Shown here: one piece after another, positions 8,591 through 17,414 of the stretch
Layout: every line of letters starts with the position of its first letter
Position numbering within the stretch: position 1 is the first letter of the stretch
Assembly: GCF_014638355.1 (NCBI RefSeq)
Contig: NZ_BMFK01000001.1
Coordinates: 697,160 to 761,159, forward strand
From: Priestia taiwanensis
GTDB taxonomy: Bacteria; Bacillota; Bacilli; Bacillales; Bacillaceae_G
Direction of reading: 5' to 3'
DNA: 64,000 bases
The notes under the pieces: model-generated
Databases searched by the model: none
What the model was told of the DNA's origin: nothing
Seen by the model: only the letters and a program-made list of their open reading frames with translations
Translations under genes and position numbers: made by a program

Positions 8591-9010
8591 ATGATACAAC
8601 GTATTTTGAGATCGCCGCTGGTAGGCGCAGGATTTTTAGTCTTTTTCTTATTTTCATTTAACGAAGAAAAGATGCCACGGGAATTTGTTTTTGGATTTTT
8701 AGCAGTAGTAGCTATTGTTGAGCTAGTTCTTGCGTGGATACATAATCGTAAAAGTCCTAATGATAAGATTGAAGGATCGTGGTTTATTCCGCTTGAATTG
8801 AATGAAGTAGATGAAGGGCAACAATGGATAACGTATAAAGCTTGCCGTAATGTTTATGTTTATTACAGTTGGGCACTTCCGATGGGAGCTGTAATGTGTT
8901 TTTATATAGCTGATAATCCTTTTGCGTTGTTAGTCTGTTTCGGCATAATAGGTGTGGGGCAGTATATTGTATATTGGTTAACGACTTCACGAATCTTACA
9001 TCGTATTTAA
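8591..9010 (+). CDS. Hypothetical membrane protein paired with XRE regulator
   Basis: A 139-residue protein with four hydrophobic segments: about residues 9-22, 33-48, 92-106 and 111-130. A polar loop between the second and third contains NRKSPNDKIEGSW. I do not recognise the family. It is translated from its own GGGGAGGAAT site right after the XRE gene and ends at a strong terminator. The XRE-plus-membrane-protein arrangement recurs twice more in this window (26 and 32 kb). Confidence 0.75.
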   Translation: MIQRILRSPLVGAGFLVFFLFSFNEEKMPREFVFGFLAVVAIVELVLAWIHNRKSPNDKIEGSWFIPLELNEVDEGQQWITYKACRNVYVYYSWALPMGAVMCFYIADNPFALLVCFGIIGVGQYIVYWLTTSRILHRI

Positions 9011-9074
9011 ATTTAAAAAAGTAAGGATTTCAATACAATGAGAGTAGTAGGTCGCTTGAATATAGATTACATAA

Positions 9075-9116
9075 AAAAGATCTGTAGGTTTAGTTTCTTC
9101 CTACAGATCTTTTTGT
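9075..9116. terminator. Terminator after the XRE/membrane pair
   Basis: A 15-bp stem with arms at 9075-9089 and 9100-9114 is A-rich on one side and T-rich on the other. It is likely bidirectional, also serving the interrupted minus-strand gene. Confidence 0.8.
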
Positions 9117-9140
9117 TTATTATAAATAACTCCTGTACAG

Positions 9141-9476
9141 TTACTTGTCTCTATGTTGTTTGAAAAAAGATAGTAATGCTAAAGCTAAAAAAGATATAGA
9201 TATTACTTCTGTGAAATGCTTATATTCATTCGTTATATAGTGATTAATAATGAACGCTATAAAGGCGATGCTTATGTAATATAAAATATGTACGAATCTC
9301 TGCTTTCGTATGTTAAGTATATGGAGTGAGAATTGATAGCCAACACTACAAGTATCCTCATTAATAAACTTATTAGAAACTCAATCACACACTTCAACCC
9401 CTTCTAAAATGGAAAATAACGAAATAGGTTCATATTCAGGGGATTTTTCAACTAGAAAAGGAATGGTAAAAAACAT
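9141..9476 (-). pseudogene. Small membrane protein interrupted by one in-frame TGA
   Basis: On the minus strand a single frame reads from an ATG at 9476 to a TAA at 9141-9143 and is broken only by a TGA at 9381-9383. The first half begins MFFTIPFLVEKSPEYEP. The second half contains two hydrophobic stretches (HILYYISIAFIAFII and VISISFLALALLSFF) and ends KQHRDK. No usable start lies after the stop, so the second half cannot be translated alone. The product would be about 111 residues. The family is not recognised. It is read as a pseudogene, although the true start may lie elsewhere. Confidence 0.5.
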
Positions 9477-9634
9477 TGTTCCAATTCTATTCGTATAAAA
9501 GAAAAAAGCTAGTTACCTTTTTTTCTTACCTTCCTGTCGTATCCTCCTTTCGTTTAGCATTTATGTTAAGGTACAGTATTATCTTCGATGAACATTCTTA
9601 TAATCCTATCTCCTTACATTTTTTGGTTAGTATC

Positions 9635-9665
9635 TTGACTCTTACGCAACGTCATCGTTTAACAT
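9635..9665 (+). promoter_or_regulatory. MerR-type promoter/operator of the DUF2268 gene
   Basis: TTGACT (9635-9640) and TAACAT (9660-9665) are separated by 19 bases, the long spacer typical of MerR-activated promoters. The spacer holds a near-palindrome, TTACG-CAA-CGTCA, resembling sites of the TipA/Mta subgroup. No MerR gene is visible nearby. Confidence 0.55.
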
Positions 9666-9706
9666 GTAGGCGAAGGAAGTAACTATGTAAAGGAGAGGGA
9701 GAAAAA

Positions 9707-10621
9707 ATGAAGATACACATAGAAGATACAATAAGTCAGTATATGCAATTATTAAAATTAGCAGAGGAAGACAGAGGGAATTATTTTCGTTATACGATGA
9801 TGAAGCCTTTTGAAGAGATGTGGAGTACGATTAATGTTCCACTAAAAGCAAAACAAAAAAATGGATACGATGTAGTGATGGCAACTAGTATGTTAGGGTA
9901 TTTAGACGTGAGCGAAAGCAAGGAGTTAGAGCGTGTAGTAACTCATTTAAAAGATATCGATGCACAGAGAATTGCTGAAGGGACGTTGCAGCATTGTATA
10001 CGCGTTGCAAGTAATGCGAATCTACATGTCAAAGCAGAAGTGTTAAAGCTGGGCATGTATATCGCGGATGCACAAAAGTTAGAGCATGTGAATGGATATT
10101 GTGGTTTCGGTGGCATCCCTGGCTATGTGATGATTGCAATTAATCCAAACCATTATAATATCCCCCGTATTCCAGCACTTATCGCACATGAATTTCATCA
10201 TAATATTCGCTTCTCTTACTTTGAGTGGGATCACGGTAACGTTACATTAGGAGACTATTTGGTTATCGAAGGACTTGCTGAGTCGTTTGCAACAGCGTTG
10301 TACGGAGAGGAATTACTAGGTCCATGGGTAAGCTCAATTGATGAGGAAGAATTGGAATATTCTATTGAAGTCATTGGAGATGCACTTCAGGTAAAGGGAT
10401 TTGCAGAGGTGAGTGCGTATATGTTTGGTGATGATATGGCAAGAAAGGAAGGATACGCACTAGTAGGATTATCGATCGGAGCCGGGTATGCAGTAGGATA
10501 TCACGTTGTCCAATCTTTTATGAAGAAAAATAGCGTATCGATTGAAGAAGCAACGCTAATAAGTACAGAGGAGATTCTACGTGGGAGCGGAGTGTTTACG
10601 TGCTACAATGAACTAAAATAG
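9707..10621 (+). CDS. DUF2268 putative Zn-dependent protease
   Basis: A 304-residue soluble protein of the DUF2268 family of predicted zinc peptidases. The catalytic HExxH is present as ALIAHEFHHNIRF (about residues 160-172), with a downstream GLAESFATALYGEE that supplies the likely third-ligand glutamate region. A YCGFGGIPGYVMIAINP block precedes it. The ATG follows AAGGAGAGGG. No signal peptide is present, so it acts in the cytoplasm. The MerR-like promoter suggests induction by a small molecule or drug. The 20-base gap to the next gene suggests co-transcription. Confidence 0.82.
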   Translation: MKIHIEDTISQYMQLLKLAEEDRGNYFRYTMMKPFEEMWSTINVPLKAKQKNGYDVVMATSMLGYLDVSESKELERVVTHLKDIDAQRIAEGTLQHCIRVASNANLHVKAEVLKLGMYIADAQKLEHVNGYCGFGGIPGYVMIAINPNHYNIPRIPALIAHEFHHNIRFSYFEWDHGNVTLGDYLVIEGLAESFATALYGEELLGPWVSSIDEEELEYSIEVIGDALQVKGFAEVSAYMFGDDMARKEGYALVGLSIGAGYAVGYHVVQSFMKKNSVSIEEATLISTEEILRGSGVFTCYNELK

Positions 10622-10641
10622 TTTGTTAGGTAGGTAATTAT

Positions 10642-11145
10642 GTGAAAAAAAGATTTGAAAATCAAAATCGTATGTTAGAAAGTTTCGGACATGAATTTCT
10701 TGTTGCCTGTCCTACATGTAAGGCCCAAGCTAAGGTGTATTCATTAGGAGAATATTCACCGTATCAGACAGGGATTATAAGAAGGTTTAGTTGTCTCCAT
10801 TGTGGCTTAAGCAAAGAATATGTGCCAAAACGAAATCACTATAATCAATCGATTGTTTCATACAGCGATACATGGGTTGACGGATCGATTAATATTGGAG
10901 GAGCATACGATTGGTTCTTCGGTTATCCGTTGTATTTACAAACTTCTTGTTGTGGGAATATATTGTGGGCCTATAACTTTGAACATTTACTCTATATAAA
11001 GAGATACGTAGAGGCGGAATTGAGAGGGAATTATCCGTATTATTTGAGTATGGAAAGTCGGTTCCCATTATGGATGAAATCTGCGAAGAACAGGGCAGCG
11101 GTATTGAAAGCCATTGATAAATTAGAAGGTAAAGCAAGGGAATAG
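10642..11145 (+). CDS. Zinc-ribbon protein of unknown function
   Basis: A 167-residue protein starting at GTG. Residues 23-56 form a probable treble-clef/zinc ribbon with CPTC and CLHC pairs 28 residues apart. A further CC pair (TSCCGNILWAYN) lies near residue 103. The remainder is rich in Tyr and Trp. It resembles the B. cereus 'TFIIB-type zinc ribbon-containing' hypothetical proteins, for which no role is known. It lies directly downstream of the DUF2268 gene and probably shares its transcript. The ribosome site, AGGTAGG, is adequate. Confidence 0.7.
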   Translation: MKKRFENQNRMLESFGHEFLVACPTCKAQAKVYSLGEYSPYQTGIIRRFSCLHCGLSKEYVPKRNHYNQSIVSYSDTWVDGSINIGGAYDWFFGYPLYLQTSCCGNILWAYNFEHLLYIKRYVEAELRGNYPYYLSMESRFPLWMKSAKNRAAVLKAIDKLEGKARE

Positions 11146-11251
11146 CGATAGGGTGCTATTCTCTTTTTGTGTACCGCTTTTTAGACATAATTAGAGTTGA
11201 TTTGCAGAAAAATGAATATTTTGTTAGAATTTTCCGTAAGGAGGGAGAATA

Positions 11252-11779
11252 ATGAGAACATATGTAAAAGTATTTACTGTGACTACGGCTATTTGGGTAA
11301 TTATTGATATTGTTACGAATGGATTGAATTCGCTTTCAGTAGAGATGAGTGTAGAGATAGCAAAGGATTCGATCCTATCGGGGCTTATTATGACAGTGCT
11401 TATATGCCCTGTATACAATTATTTACGGAAGCTTCCAGGTAACAGTGTTCCTATTTCGAACAGCATGACAATAGAGTTGCCTTATTCGGATGCATTTGCG
11501 GTATGTGTTGAATCATTACAGATAGTTGGGAAACACAAAGTAATGAAGCAAGATAAAGAGCAAGGGATTATTCAAGTGAAAAGAGAGTCATCTTTTTTTG
11601 CGCCAAGCGAAGAGCTTACATATACCATTCAAGCGGTTCATTCAAATCAGACGTCTATTGTCATTGAAAGCAAGTCTTTCGTTGACGAGCAGACAGAGTA
11701 TTTCCGCAAAAATAAAGAGAATGTACATAATGTAGTTACTTATATTAGTGGGCTGCAACGTAATCGTTCTGTGATGTAA
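11252..11779 (+). CDS. Hypothetical membrane-anchored protein
   Basis: A 175-residue protein with two N-terminal hydrophobic segments (about residues 5-23 and 41-59) and a soluble C-terminal domain. That domain starts near SMTIELPYSDAF and looks like a small alpha/beta or SRPBCC-like fold: alternating strands and a closing helix, FRKNKENVHNVVTYISGL. I do not recognise the family with confidence. It starts at ATG eight bases after AAGGAGGG and ends before a strong palindromic terminator. The ~100 bases upstream hold only its leader. Confidence 0.65.
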   Translation: MRTYVKVFTVTTAIWVIIDIVTNGLNSLSVEMSVEIAKDSILSGLIMTVLICPVYNYLRKLPGNSVPISNSMTIELPYSDAFAVCVESLQIVGKHKVMKQDKEQGIIQVKRESSFFAPSEELTYTIQAVHSNQTSIVIESKSFVDEQTEYFRKNKENVHNVVTYISGLQRNRSVM

Positions 11780-11840
11780 ATACAAGATAGATATATATAA
11801 CAATTGAGGTCGGAAGTCTATCTAAATAGGTTAATTATTG

Positions 11841-11880
11841 TAAAGGAGGATCATCTAATTAGATGATCCTCCTTTACTTA
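11841..11880. terminator. Perfect palindromic terminator
   Basis: A perfect 36-bp palindrome (11841-11876) is followed by CTTATTTT. It separates the membrane-protein gene from convergent ybdD/cstA and can serve both. Confidence 0.75.
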
Positions 11881-11892
11881 TTTTACAAAGAC

Positions 11893-12096
11893 TTAGCAAC
11901 AACGTGAAACCTTCCCACCTTTTGCGTTATAACGTTCTTCTTGTGCTTCACAAAAAAATTGTTTTCGAGATTTAATTTCTTCATTTGGATGATGCTTTTT
12001 CATATGTGTGACATATGTCTCGTAGGAGGGAACACCAACTAATAAACTAATAAAAGGTCGAAAGTTTTTTGAAACAGTTGCGATGAACTTACGCAT
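11893..12096 (-). CDS. YbdD/YjiX family protein (CstA partner)
   Basis: A 67-residue soluble protein of the YbdD/YjiX (DUF466) family, with the typical GVPSYETYVTHMKKHHP, the E-rich FFCEAQEERYNAKGG, and a C-terminal Cys pair. In enterobacteria such proteins are encoded next to CstA or BtsT and are needed for, or tuned with, pyruvate uptake. The chosen ATG at 12096 overlaps the cstA stop by eight bases and follows AAGGAG, so it is translationally coupled. A longer reading from 12129 has no good ribosome site. Confidence 0.85.
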   Translation of the reverse strand: MRKFIATVSKNFRPFISLLVGVPSYETYVTHMKKHHPNEEIKSRKQFFCEAQEERYNAKGGKVSRCC

Positions 12097-14164
12097 GGAA
12101 ACTTTCTCCTTCTTGCGGTCGTGCGACATACGGTGCTTCTTGTAATGGTAGCTTTTCGTTCTTTAGAACTTTAATCCATACGCGAAGGGCGGAGATGAAG
12201 ACTGCAATTACAACGAGCATAAAGAAAGCACAGATTGTTGCATTTACGTAATCATTCATAATAATTTGCTTCATTTGCGCAACATCTTTCGCTGGTGCGA
12301 GAAGTTTTCCTTCATCAAGTGCTTTTTGGAATGTATCCGCATGTGATAAGAAACCAATCTTAGGATTTGAATGGAATAGCTTTTGGTACCCAGCTGTCAT
12401 CGTGACAATTAATATCCATGTAGTAGGGAGTAGTGTAACCCATGTGTACGCTTTTTTCCCCATTTTGAATAAGATTGTCGTACCAAGTAATAAGGCAATT
12501 CCAGCTAACATTTGGTTAGCGATACCGAATAACGGCCACAGTGTATTAATACCACCTAATGGGTCGACAACACCTTGGTATAAGAAATATCCCCACGCTA
12601 ATACGCAAAGTGTCGTTGCGATTAAGTTTGCTGGAAGGAAATCTGTGCGTCCAAGCGGTTTGTAGACACGTCCTAATAAATCTTGAATCAAGAATCTCCC
12701 TACACGTGTACCTGCGTCGATAGTTGTTAAAATAAACAACGCTTCGAATAGAATGGCGAAGTGGTACCAGAATGCCATCATTGTTTTTCCACCAAATACG
12801 TCGGATAAAATAACAGCCATACCAATTGCGAGAGTAGGAGCCCCGCCTGTTCGTGAGACAACGGTTTCTTCACCAACATCTTTTGCCATTTGTGTTAAGT
12901 CATCTGGCGTAACCGTGAATCCCCAAGAAGAAATAGTTTGTGCTACTTGGCTGACGTCTGTACCGATAGCCGCAGCTGGACTATTGATTGCGAAGTATAC
13001 ACCAGGTGTTAAAATACATGCAGCAATTAATGCCATTACCGCTACAAATGATTCTGTTAACATAGCGCCGTAAGCAATTGGACGAGCGTGACTCTCTCTC
13101 TCCATCATCTTTGGTGTTGTACCAGATGAAATTAAGGCATGGAATCCAGAAACAGCACCACAGGCGATTTGAATGAATAAGAACGGGAATAAGTTACCTG
13201 AGAATACAGGGCCTGTCCCATCGACAAACTTCGTTACAGCTTCCATTTGTAAGTCAGGTGCTACAACAACAATTCCGACTGCAAGTGCGATAATTGTACC
13301 AATCTTTAAGAAGGTACTTAAATAATCACGTGGTGCAAGTAAGAACCATACAGGGAGCACAGAAGCAACAAACCCATAAATAATCATCATAATTGCAATT
13401 GCTTTTCCGTCAAATGTGAATATTGGTGCTAACGTTGCGCTTTGAGAAATATATTGACCACCGATAATGGAAGCAACAAGAAGTACGACACCGATAAGTG
13501 ATCCTTCTCCAACTCGTCCAGGTCGTATATAGCGCATGTATACACCCATGAAAATTGCAATAGGAATCGTCGCCGCAATGGTGAACATTCCCCACGGGCT
13601 TCCAACTAATGCTTTTACAACTACTAAGCCAAGTACAGCAAGTAGAATCATCATAATACCGATAATTCCAACAATCGCAATTGTTCCTGTAATTGGTCCA
13701 ATCTCGTCTTTGATCATCTCACCAAGTGATTTTCCTTTACGGCGAGTAGAAGCGAATAAAATAACAAAGTCTTGTACAGCTCCAGCTAATACAACCCCGA
13801 CAACAATCCAAATAACACCGGGTAAGTAACCCATCTGTGCAGCTAAGATTGGTCCAACAAGTGGGCCCGCACCAGCAATTGCCGCAAAGTGATGACCAAA
13901 TAGTACCCATTTGTTCGTCGGTACATAGTCTTTGCCATCATTCATTAATTCGGCAGGAGTCATTCGATTATCATCTAATTCAAATACTTTCCTCGCAATA
14001 AATCGGCTATAAAAACGATACCCAACCGCATATGTACAAAGAGCAGCTACTAATAACCAAATCGCGTTAATTGTTTCACCGCGGTTCAATGCTAGAACAC
14101 CAAAACCAAATGCACCAGCAGCAGAAATTAAGCCCCATAGAAAAATAGATTTCAACTGTTTCAT
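12089..14164 (-). CDS. cstA: CstA family carbon-starvation/pyruvate transporter
   Basis: A 691-residue polytopic protein with about 16-18 hydrophobic segments, the full-length CstA type. Family blocks include FGHHFAAIAGAGPLVGPI (about residue 88), GVVLAGAVQDFVIL, CGAVSGFHALISSGTTPK and IDAGTRVGRF near residue 490. E. coli CstA and BtsT import pyruvate, and CstA is also linked to peptide use in starvation. Pyruvate is the best current guess. The ATG follows AAAGGAGAAAG. It is co-transcribed with ybdD. A shorter paralogue lies at 26.8-28.3 kb. Confidence 0.9.
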   Translation of the reverse strand: MKQLKSIFLWGLISAAGAFGFGVLALNRGETINAIWLLVAALCTYAVGYRFYSRFIARKVFELDDNRMTPAELMNDGKDYVPTNKWVLFGHHFAAIAGAGPLVGPILAAQMGYLPGVIWIVVGVVLAGAVQDFVILFASTRRKGKSLGEMIKDEIGPITGTIAIVGIIGIMMILLAVLGLVVVKALVGSPWGMFTIAATIPIAIFMGVYMRYIRPGRVGEGSLIGVVLLVASIIGGQYISQSATLAPIFTFDGKAIAIMMIIYGFVASVLPVWFLLAPRDYLSTFLKIGTIIALAVGIVVVAPDLQMEAVTKFVDGTGPVFSGNLFPFLFIQIACGAVSGFHALISSGTTPKMMERESHARPIAYGAMLTESFVAVMALIAACILTPGVYFAINSPAAAIGTDVSQVAQTISSWGFTVTPDDLTQMAKDVGEETVVSRTGGAPTLAIGMAVILSDVFGGKTMMAFWYHFAILFEALFILTTIDAGTRVGRFLIQDLLGRVYKPLGRTDFLPANLIATTLCVLAWGYFLYQGVVDPLGGINTLWPLFGIANQMLAGIALLLGTTILFKMGKKAYTWVTLLPTTWILIVTMTAGYQKLFHSNPKIGFLSHADTFQKALDEGKLLAPAKDVAQMKQIIMNDYVNATICAFFMLVVIAVFISALRVWIKVLKNEKLPLQEAPYVARPQEGESFHA

Positions 14165-14352
14165 TTTCTTTCTCCTTTCCAGTATCTTGAAGATATTATA
14201 TAAATATTCTGAAAATTAAGTCAACAATAAAGTTTTCGAATAAGAGAAGGGATTTTTGGAAGAGAGGTAGAAGGAGATATACTTTTCTGAAGAATAACTA
14301 TTTTTATGGTATAATGGGATAAAGAGGAAAATACATAGATGGAGGCTGACGT

Positions 14353-14535
14353 ATGAATAAAGCATTGATTCTTTTTTTCATTTTTGTTATTTTTAATACC
14401 GTTCGCTATTTACTGTACATCGTAGAAGGTAGCCAGTCTCTTTATTATACCGGGATGTTTCTTATTCATTTAATTGCGATTATGGCAATCATTATGCACT
14501 TCTATTCAAATAAGAAGACAGAACATACAAGTTGA
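14353..14535 (+). CDS. Small hypothetical membrane protein
   Basis: A 60-residue protein with two hydrophobic helices (about residues 4-22 and 31-50) and a short charged tail, KKTEHTS. It is preceded by GGAGGCTGACGT and a TATAAT-like box around 14311, so it is very likely expressed. It has no recognised family. It lies divergent from cstA. Confidence 0.6.
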   Translation: MNKALILFFIFVIFNTVRYLLYIVEGSQSLYYTGMFLIHLIAIMAIIMHFYSNKKTEHTS

Positions 14536-14625
14536 GTTAGTTAGCGAATGGAAGAGTGCTTTCAAGAGAAGATGAACAAGTAGTAGGTACTTTCTCTTTC
14601 TTCTCAATACCAACTAATATAAAAC

Positions 14626-14680
14626 AAGACCTTTCTATTCATTTGCTTAATTGTGATGAATAGAAAGGTCTTTTCTTTTA
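14626..14680. terminator. Bidirectional terminator
   Basis: A 17-bp stem (14626-14642 with 14656-14672) is followed by TTTTC on the plus strand. It overlaps the end of the convergent flavin reductase gene. Confidence 0.75.
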
Positions 14681-15226
14681 TTTTAGTGACTTTAACCGTT
14701 GATTGATCAAGTTAGCTTGAGCTAATGCTTGCTGATCTTGTAAAATATCACCTGGTCGATTCCCTTCACCTAAAATATAAGTGGAAAAGCGTATGTGTAA
14801 GAAATCGAAAATATAGTGGAATTGTTGGATAAGTGGCAGCCCTTTTATCGTTGGTTTATCTCCACCGACAGCTATTACAATGGCTTCTACGGATTGTAAG
14901 TATTCTTTTAACTGTGGAAATCGTGTGTCTCGTATTGCATGGCTTAATCGATCAATCATATTTTTCATGATGCCGGACATGCTGTACCAATAGATTGGTG
15001 TAGAGAAGATGAGGAGATCACTTTCTAAGAAGGCTTTGATGACTGTATCATAATCATCGTTTACGACTTGAAAACCGTCTTTATCATGGCGTAAATCGTG
15101 AATCGGTTGAATGAACAAGTCTCTTACATGAATTTTCTGATGATCAATATCTTTCGTGACGAAGTCTGCTAGTAGTTCACTGTTACTATCTTTTCTAGAG
15201 CTACCTATGAAAGTAGTAATCTTCAT
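14678..15226 (-). CDS. NADPH-dependent FMN reductase family protein
   Basis: A flavodoxin-fold reductase of about 182 residues. The FMN phosphate loop is IGSSRKDSNSELLADF near the N-terminus, and the isoalloxazine-binding FSTPIYWYSMSGIMKNMIDR lies in the middle. Such enzymes reduce FMN, quinones or azo compounds with NAD(P)H; the substrate here cannot be told. The ATG at 15226 is preferred over the one at 15235 because AAAGGA lies nine bases before it. It is monocistronic, with a convergent small gene on its left. Confidence 0.85.
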   Translation of the reverse strand: MKITTFIGSSRKDSNSELLADFVTKDIDHQKIHVRDLFIQPIHDLRHDKDGFQVVNDDYDTVIKAFLESDLLIFSTPIYWYSMSGIMKNMIDRLSHAIRDTRFPQLKEYLQSVEAIVIAVGGDKPTIKGLPLIQQFHYIFDFLHIRFSTYILGEGNRPGDILQDQQALAQANLINQRLKSLK

Positions 15227-15466
15227 TGGTTTCATTCCTTTCTATACTGTTGTGTATATTAACATTTACTCCAGAGAAAGGAGAATATTCCGATTAAATG
15301 TATCGATAAAATCTGTTTATAGCTATATACGAACTTTTTATCTAGAAGAAATAGAGAATTTTTTATTTTTGTCATAACTAGCAAGATTTATGCCCATGCT
15401 TCATATAGTAATAAGGACGTGAAGGACAATTATGAAAACGCATACATTTTTAGCGAGGGGATAAAG

Positions 15467-16738
15467 ATGGAGAGAGAATATTTAATTAAGCCATTTTTGA
15501 CGAAGCAATATACGGAGATTTCACATGGGAAAGGTATTTATTTGTATGACAAGAGTGGAAAAGAGTATATTGATGGATCATCAGGAGCAGTGACGGTTAA
15601 TATTGGGCATGGTGTGGAGGAAGTAGTAACTGCGATGAAGGAACAAGCGGAGAAAGTGGCGTTTGTTTATCGCTCTCAATTTACGAATGATAGTGCGGAG
15701 CAATTAGCGGAGAAAATTGCGAGCATGACACCAGGAGATTTAAACTGGACGTTCTTTGTGAATAGTGGATCGGAAGCGACAGAAACAGCGATGAAAGTTG
15801 CGATTCAATATTGGCAAGAGAAAGGAATGGGTTCTAAGCAGAAGATTATTTCAAGATGGATGAGCTATCACGGGATTACGATGGGAGCTTTATCTATGTC
15901 TGGGCATCCATTGCGTCGTAAGCGTTTCGTATCATTGCTAGAAGATTACCCAATTGTTTCTCCACCACGTGGGATAGAACATGCAGAAGAACTAGAAGTA
16001 GCAATTCAGCAAATTGGTGCAGAGCAAGTTGCAGCATTCATCGCAGAACCGATTGTTGGGGCAGCTGGAGGCGCATTGACACCACCAGACGGTTATTACG
16101 AACGTATCCGTGAGATTTGCGATAAATACAATATTTTATTCATCGCAGATGAAGTGATGACGGGTATAGGGAGAACAGGAAAAATGTTTGCGATGGAGCA
16201 TTGGGGTATTGTACCTGATATTATAGCGCTTGGAAAAGGTTTATCGTCTGGCTATACACCAATTGCGGCAACGGTCGTAAGTGATCGTGTGATGGCTCCG
16301 ATTATACAAGGATCAAAGCTTATTATGAGTGGTCATACATTTAGTGCAAATCCATTAAGTTCTGCGGTAGCATTAGCTGTTCTTCGCTATATGGAAACAA
16401 ATGATGTGGTTGCACAAGCGAAGAAAAATGGAGAGTACCTATTGAATTGTTTAGAGAAAATAAAAGAAAAGTATGCGTTCATTGAAGAAATCCGTGGGAA
16501 AGGAATGTTACTTGGCATTGAGTTTTCGCCTACTATCTTAAATACAAACATCATAGATGTAGCCTTTGAGCATGGTTTACTTCTTTATCCAGCGGTTGGC
16601 GGGATATATGGTAAGGACGAGAATTGTTGTTTAGTAGCCCCTCCGTTAACAATTACTCGTGGTGAAATAGACGAATTAGCACGGAGGTTGGAGCGATCGT
16701 TCGCTTCATATGAGAGGAGGATGGATGGTGCGGAGTAA
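15467..16738 (+). CDS. yodT: Class-III aminotransferase of the beta-lysine operon (YodT-like)
   Basis: A PLP aminotransferase of about 423 residues. IADEVMTGIGRTGKMFAMEH and the lysine in IIALGKGLSSGYTP mark the cofactor site. It opens a gene set equivalent to B. subtilis yodT-S-R-Q-P-kamA. There it would remove the amino group from a beta-lysine-derived intermediate; this step is inferred from gene context. The ATG at 15467 follows GAGGGG, and a longer frame from 15419 lacks a site. It overlaps the next gene by 14 bases. B. subtilis expresses this operon from a sigma-E promoter, but no convincing sigma-E match was found here. Confidence 0.85.
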   Translation: MEREYLIKPFLTKQYTEISHGKGIYLYDKSGKEYIDGSSGAVTVNIGHGVEEVVTAMKEQAEKVAFVYRSQFTNDSAEQLAEKIASMTPGDLNWTFFVNSGSEATETAMKVAIQYWQEKGMGSKQKIISRWMSYHGITMGALSMSGHPLRRKRFVSLLEDYPIVSPPRGIEHAEELEVAIQQIGAEQVAAFIAEPIVGAAGGALTPPDGYYERIREICDKYNILFIADEVMTGIGRTGKMFAMEHWGIVPDIIALGKGLSSGYTPIAATVVSDRVMAPIIQGSKLIMSGHTFSANPLSSAVALAVLRYMETNDVVAQAKKNGEYLLNCLEKIKEKYAFIEEIRGKGMLLGIEFSPTILNTNIIDVAFEHGLLLYPAVGGIYGKDENCCLVAPPLTITRGEIDELARRLERSFASYERRMDGAE

Positions 16739-17414
16739 AGTCGTTTCTATTGAGCAAGCACTTTCAGTTATTAAAGACGGCACGAAGTTAATGGTAGGGG
16801 GGTTTGGAGGAGTTGGCTCCCCACCAAGTCTTATTGAAGGAATTATGAACAAGGGTGTAAAAGATTTAACAATTATATGTAATGATGCTGGCTTTCCGCA
16901 TATAGGCATTGGCAAAGTTGTCAGCAACAGACAAGTAAGTCATTTAATTACATCGCATATCGGTTCTAATCCTGTTGCTGGACGACTCATGCATGAAGGA
17001 GAGTTGGAGGTAGAATTTTGCCCACAAGGAACACTGGCTGAGCGTATTCGAGCAGGTGGGGTTGGCCTTGGTGGTGTGTTGTCTGATATCGGTATTGATA
17101 GTGTAATAGATAAGGATAAACAAAAGGTAGAGGTGAGCGGAAAAACATATATGGTAGAACCAGCAATTACTGCGGATGTTGCGATTGTCTATGCGAAGAA
17201 AGCAGATACATTAGGAAACGTCATTTATGACAAGAGTGCGCGCAACATGAATCCATTAATGGCAATGGCTGGAACGACGACGGTTGTTGAAGTAGAGGAA
17301 ATTGTTGAGGTAAGTGCCTTATCACCAGAAGAAATTGTGACACCGGGTATTTTCGTAAAGTATGTCGTGCAATCAAAAGGAGTGGATTGGAAGTGGGTAT
17401 GGGAGAATCAGTAA
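16725..17414 (+). CDS. yodS: CoA-transferase subunit A (alpha; YodS-like)
   Basis: The alpha subunit of a 3-oxoacid CoA-transferase, about 229 residues. It has the typical GTKLMVGGFGGVGSPPSLIE, LTIICNDAGF and, later, CPQGTLAERIRAGGVGLGG. With the beta subunit it would move CoA onto the acid formed after deamination. AGAGGAGG directly precedes both ATG 16725 and GTG 16728, so the exact first codon is uncertain by one. It overlaps the aminotransferase end by 14 bases and the beta gene by about 28, a sign of tight coupling. Confidence 0.88.
   Translation: MVRSKVVSIEQALSVIKDGTKLMVGGFGGVGSPPSLIEGIMNKGVKDLTIICNDAGFPHIGIGKVVSNRQVSHLITSHIGSNPVAGRLMHEGELEVEFCPQGTLAERIRAGGVGLGGVLSDIGIDSVIDKDKQKVEVSGKTYMVEPAITADVAIVYAKKADTLGNVIYDKSARNMNPLMAMAGTTTVVEVEEIVEVSALSPEEIVTPGIFVKYVVQSKGVDWKWVWENQ

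Noticed and set aside
12402-13829. Plus-strand open frames inside cstA
   Set aside because: They are antisense shadows of a gene with strong family matches and have no ribosome sites.
15402-15448. Sigma-E promoter for the beta-lysine operon
   Set aside because: CATACATT at 15441 would start transcription inside the ribosome site, and CATATAGT at 15402 lacks a matching -35. The B. subtilis precedent alone is not enough.
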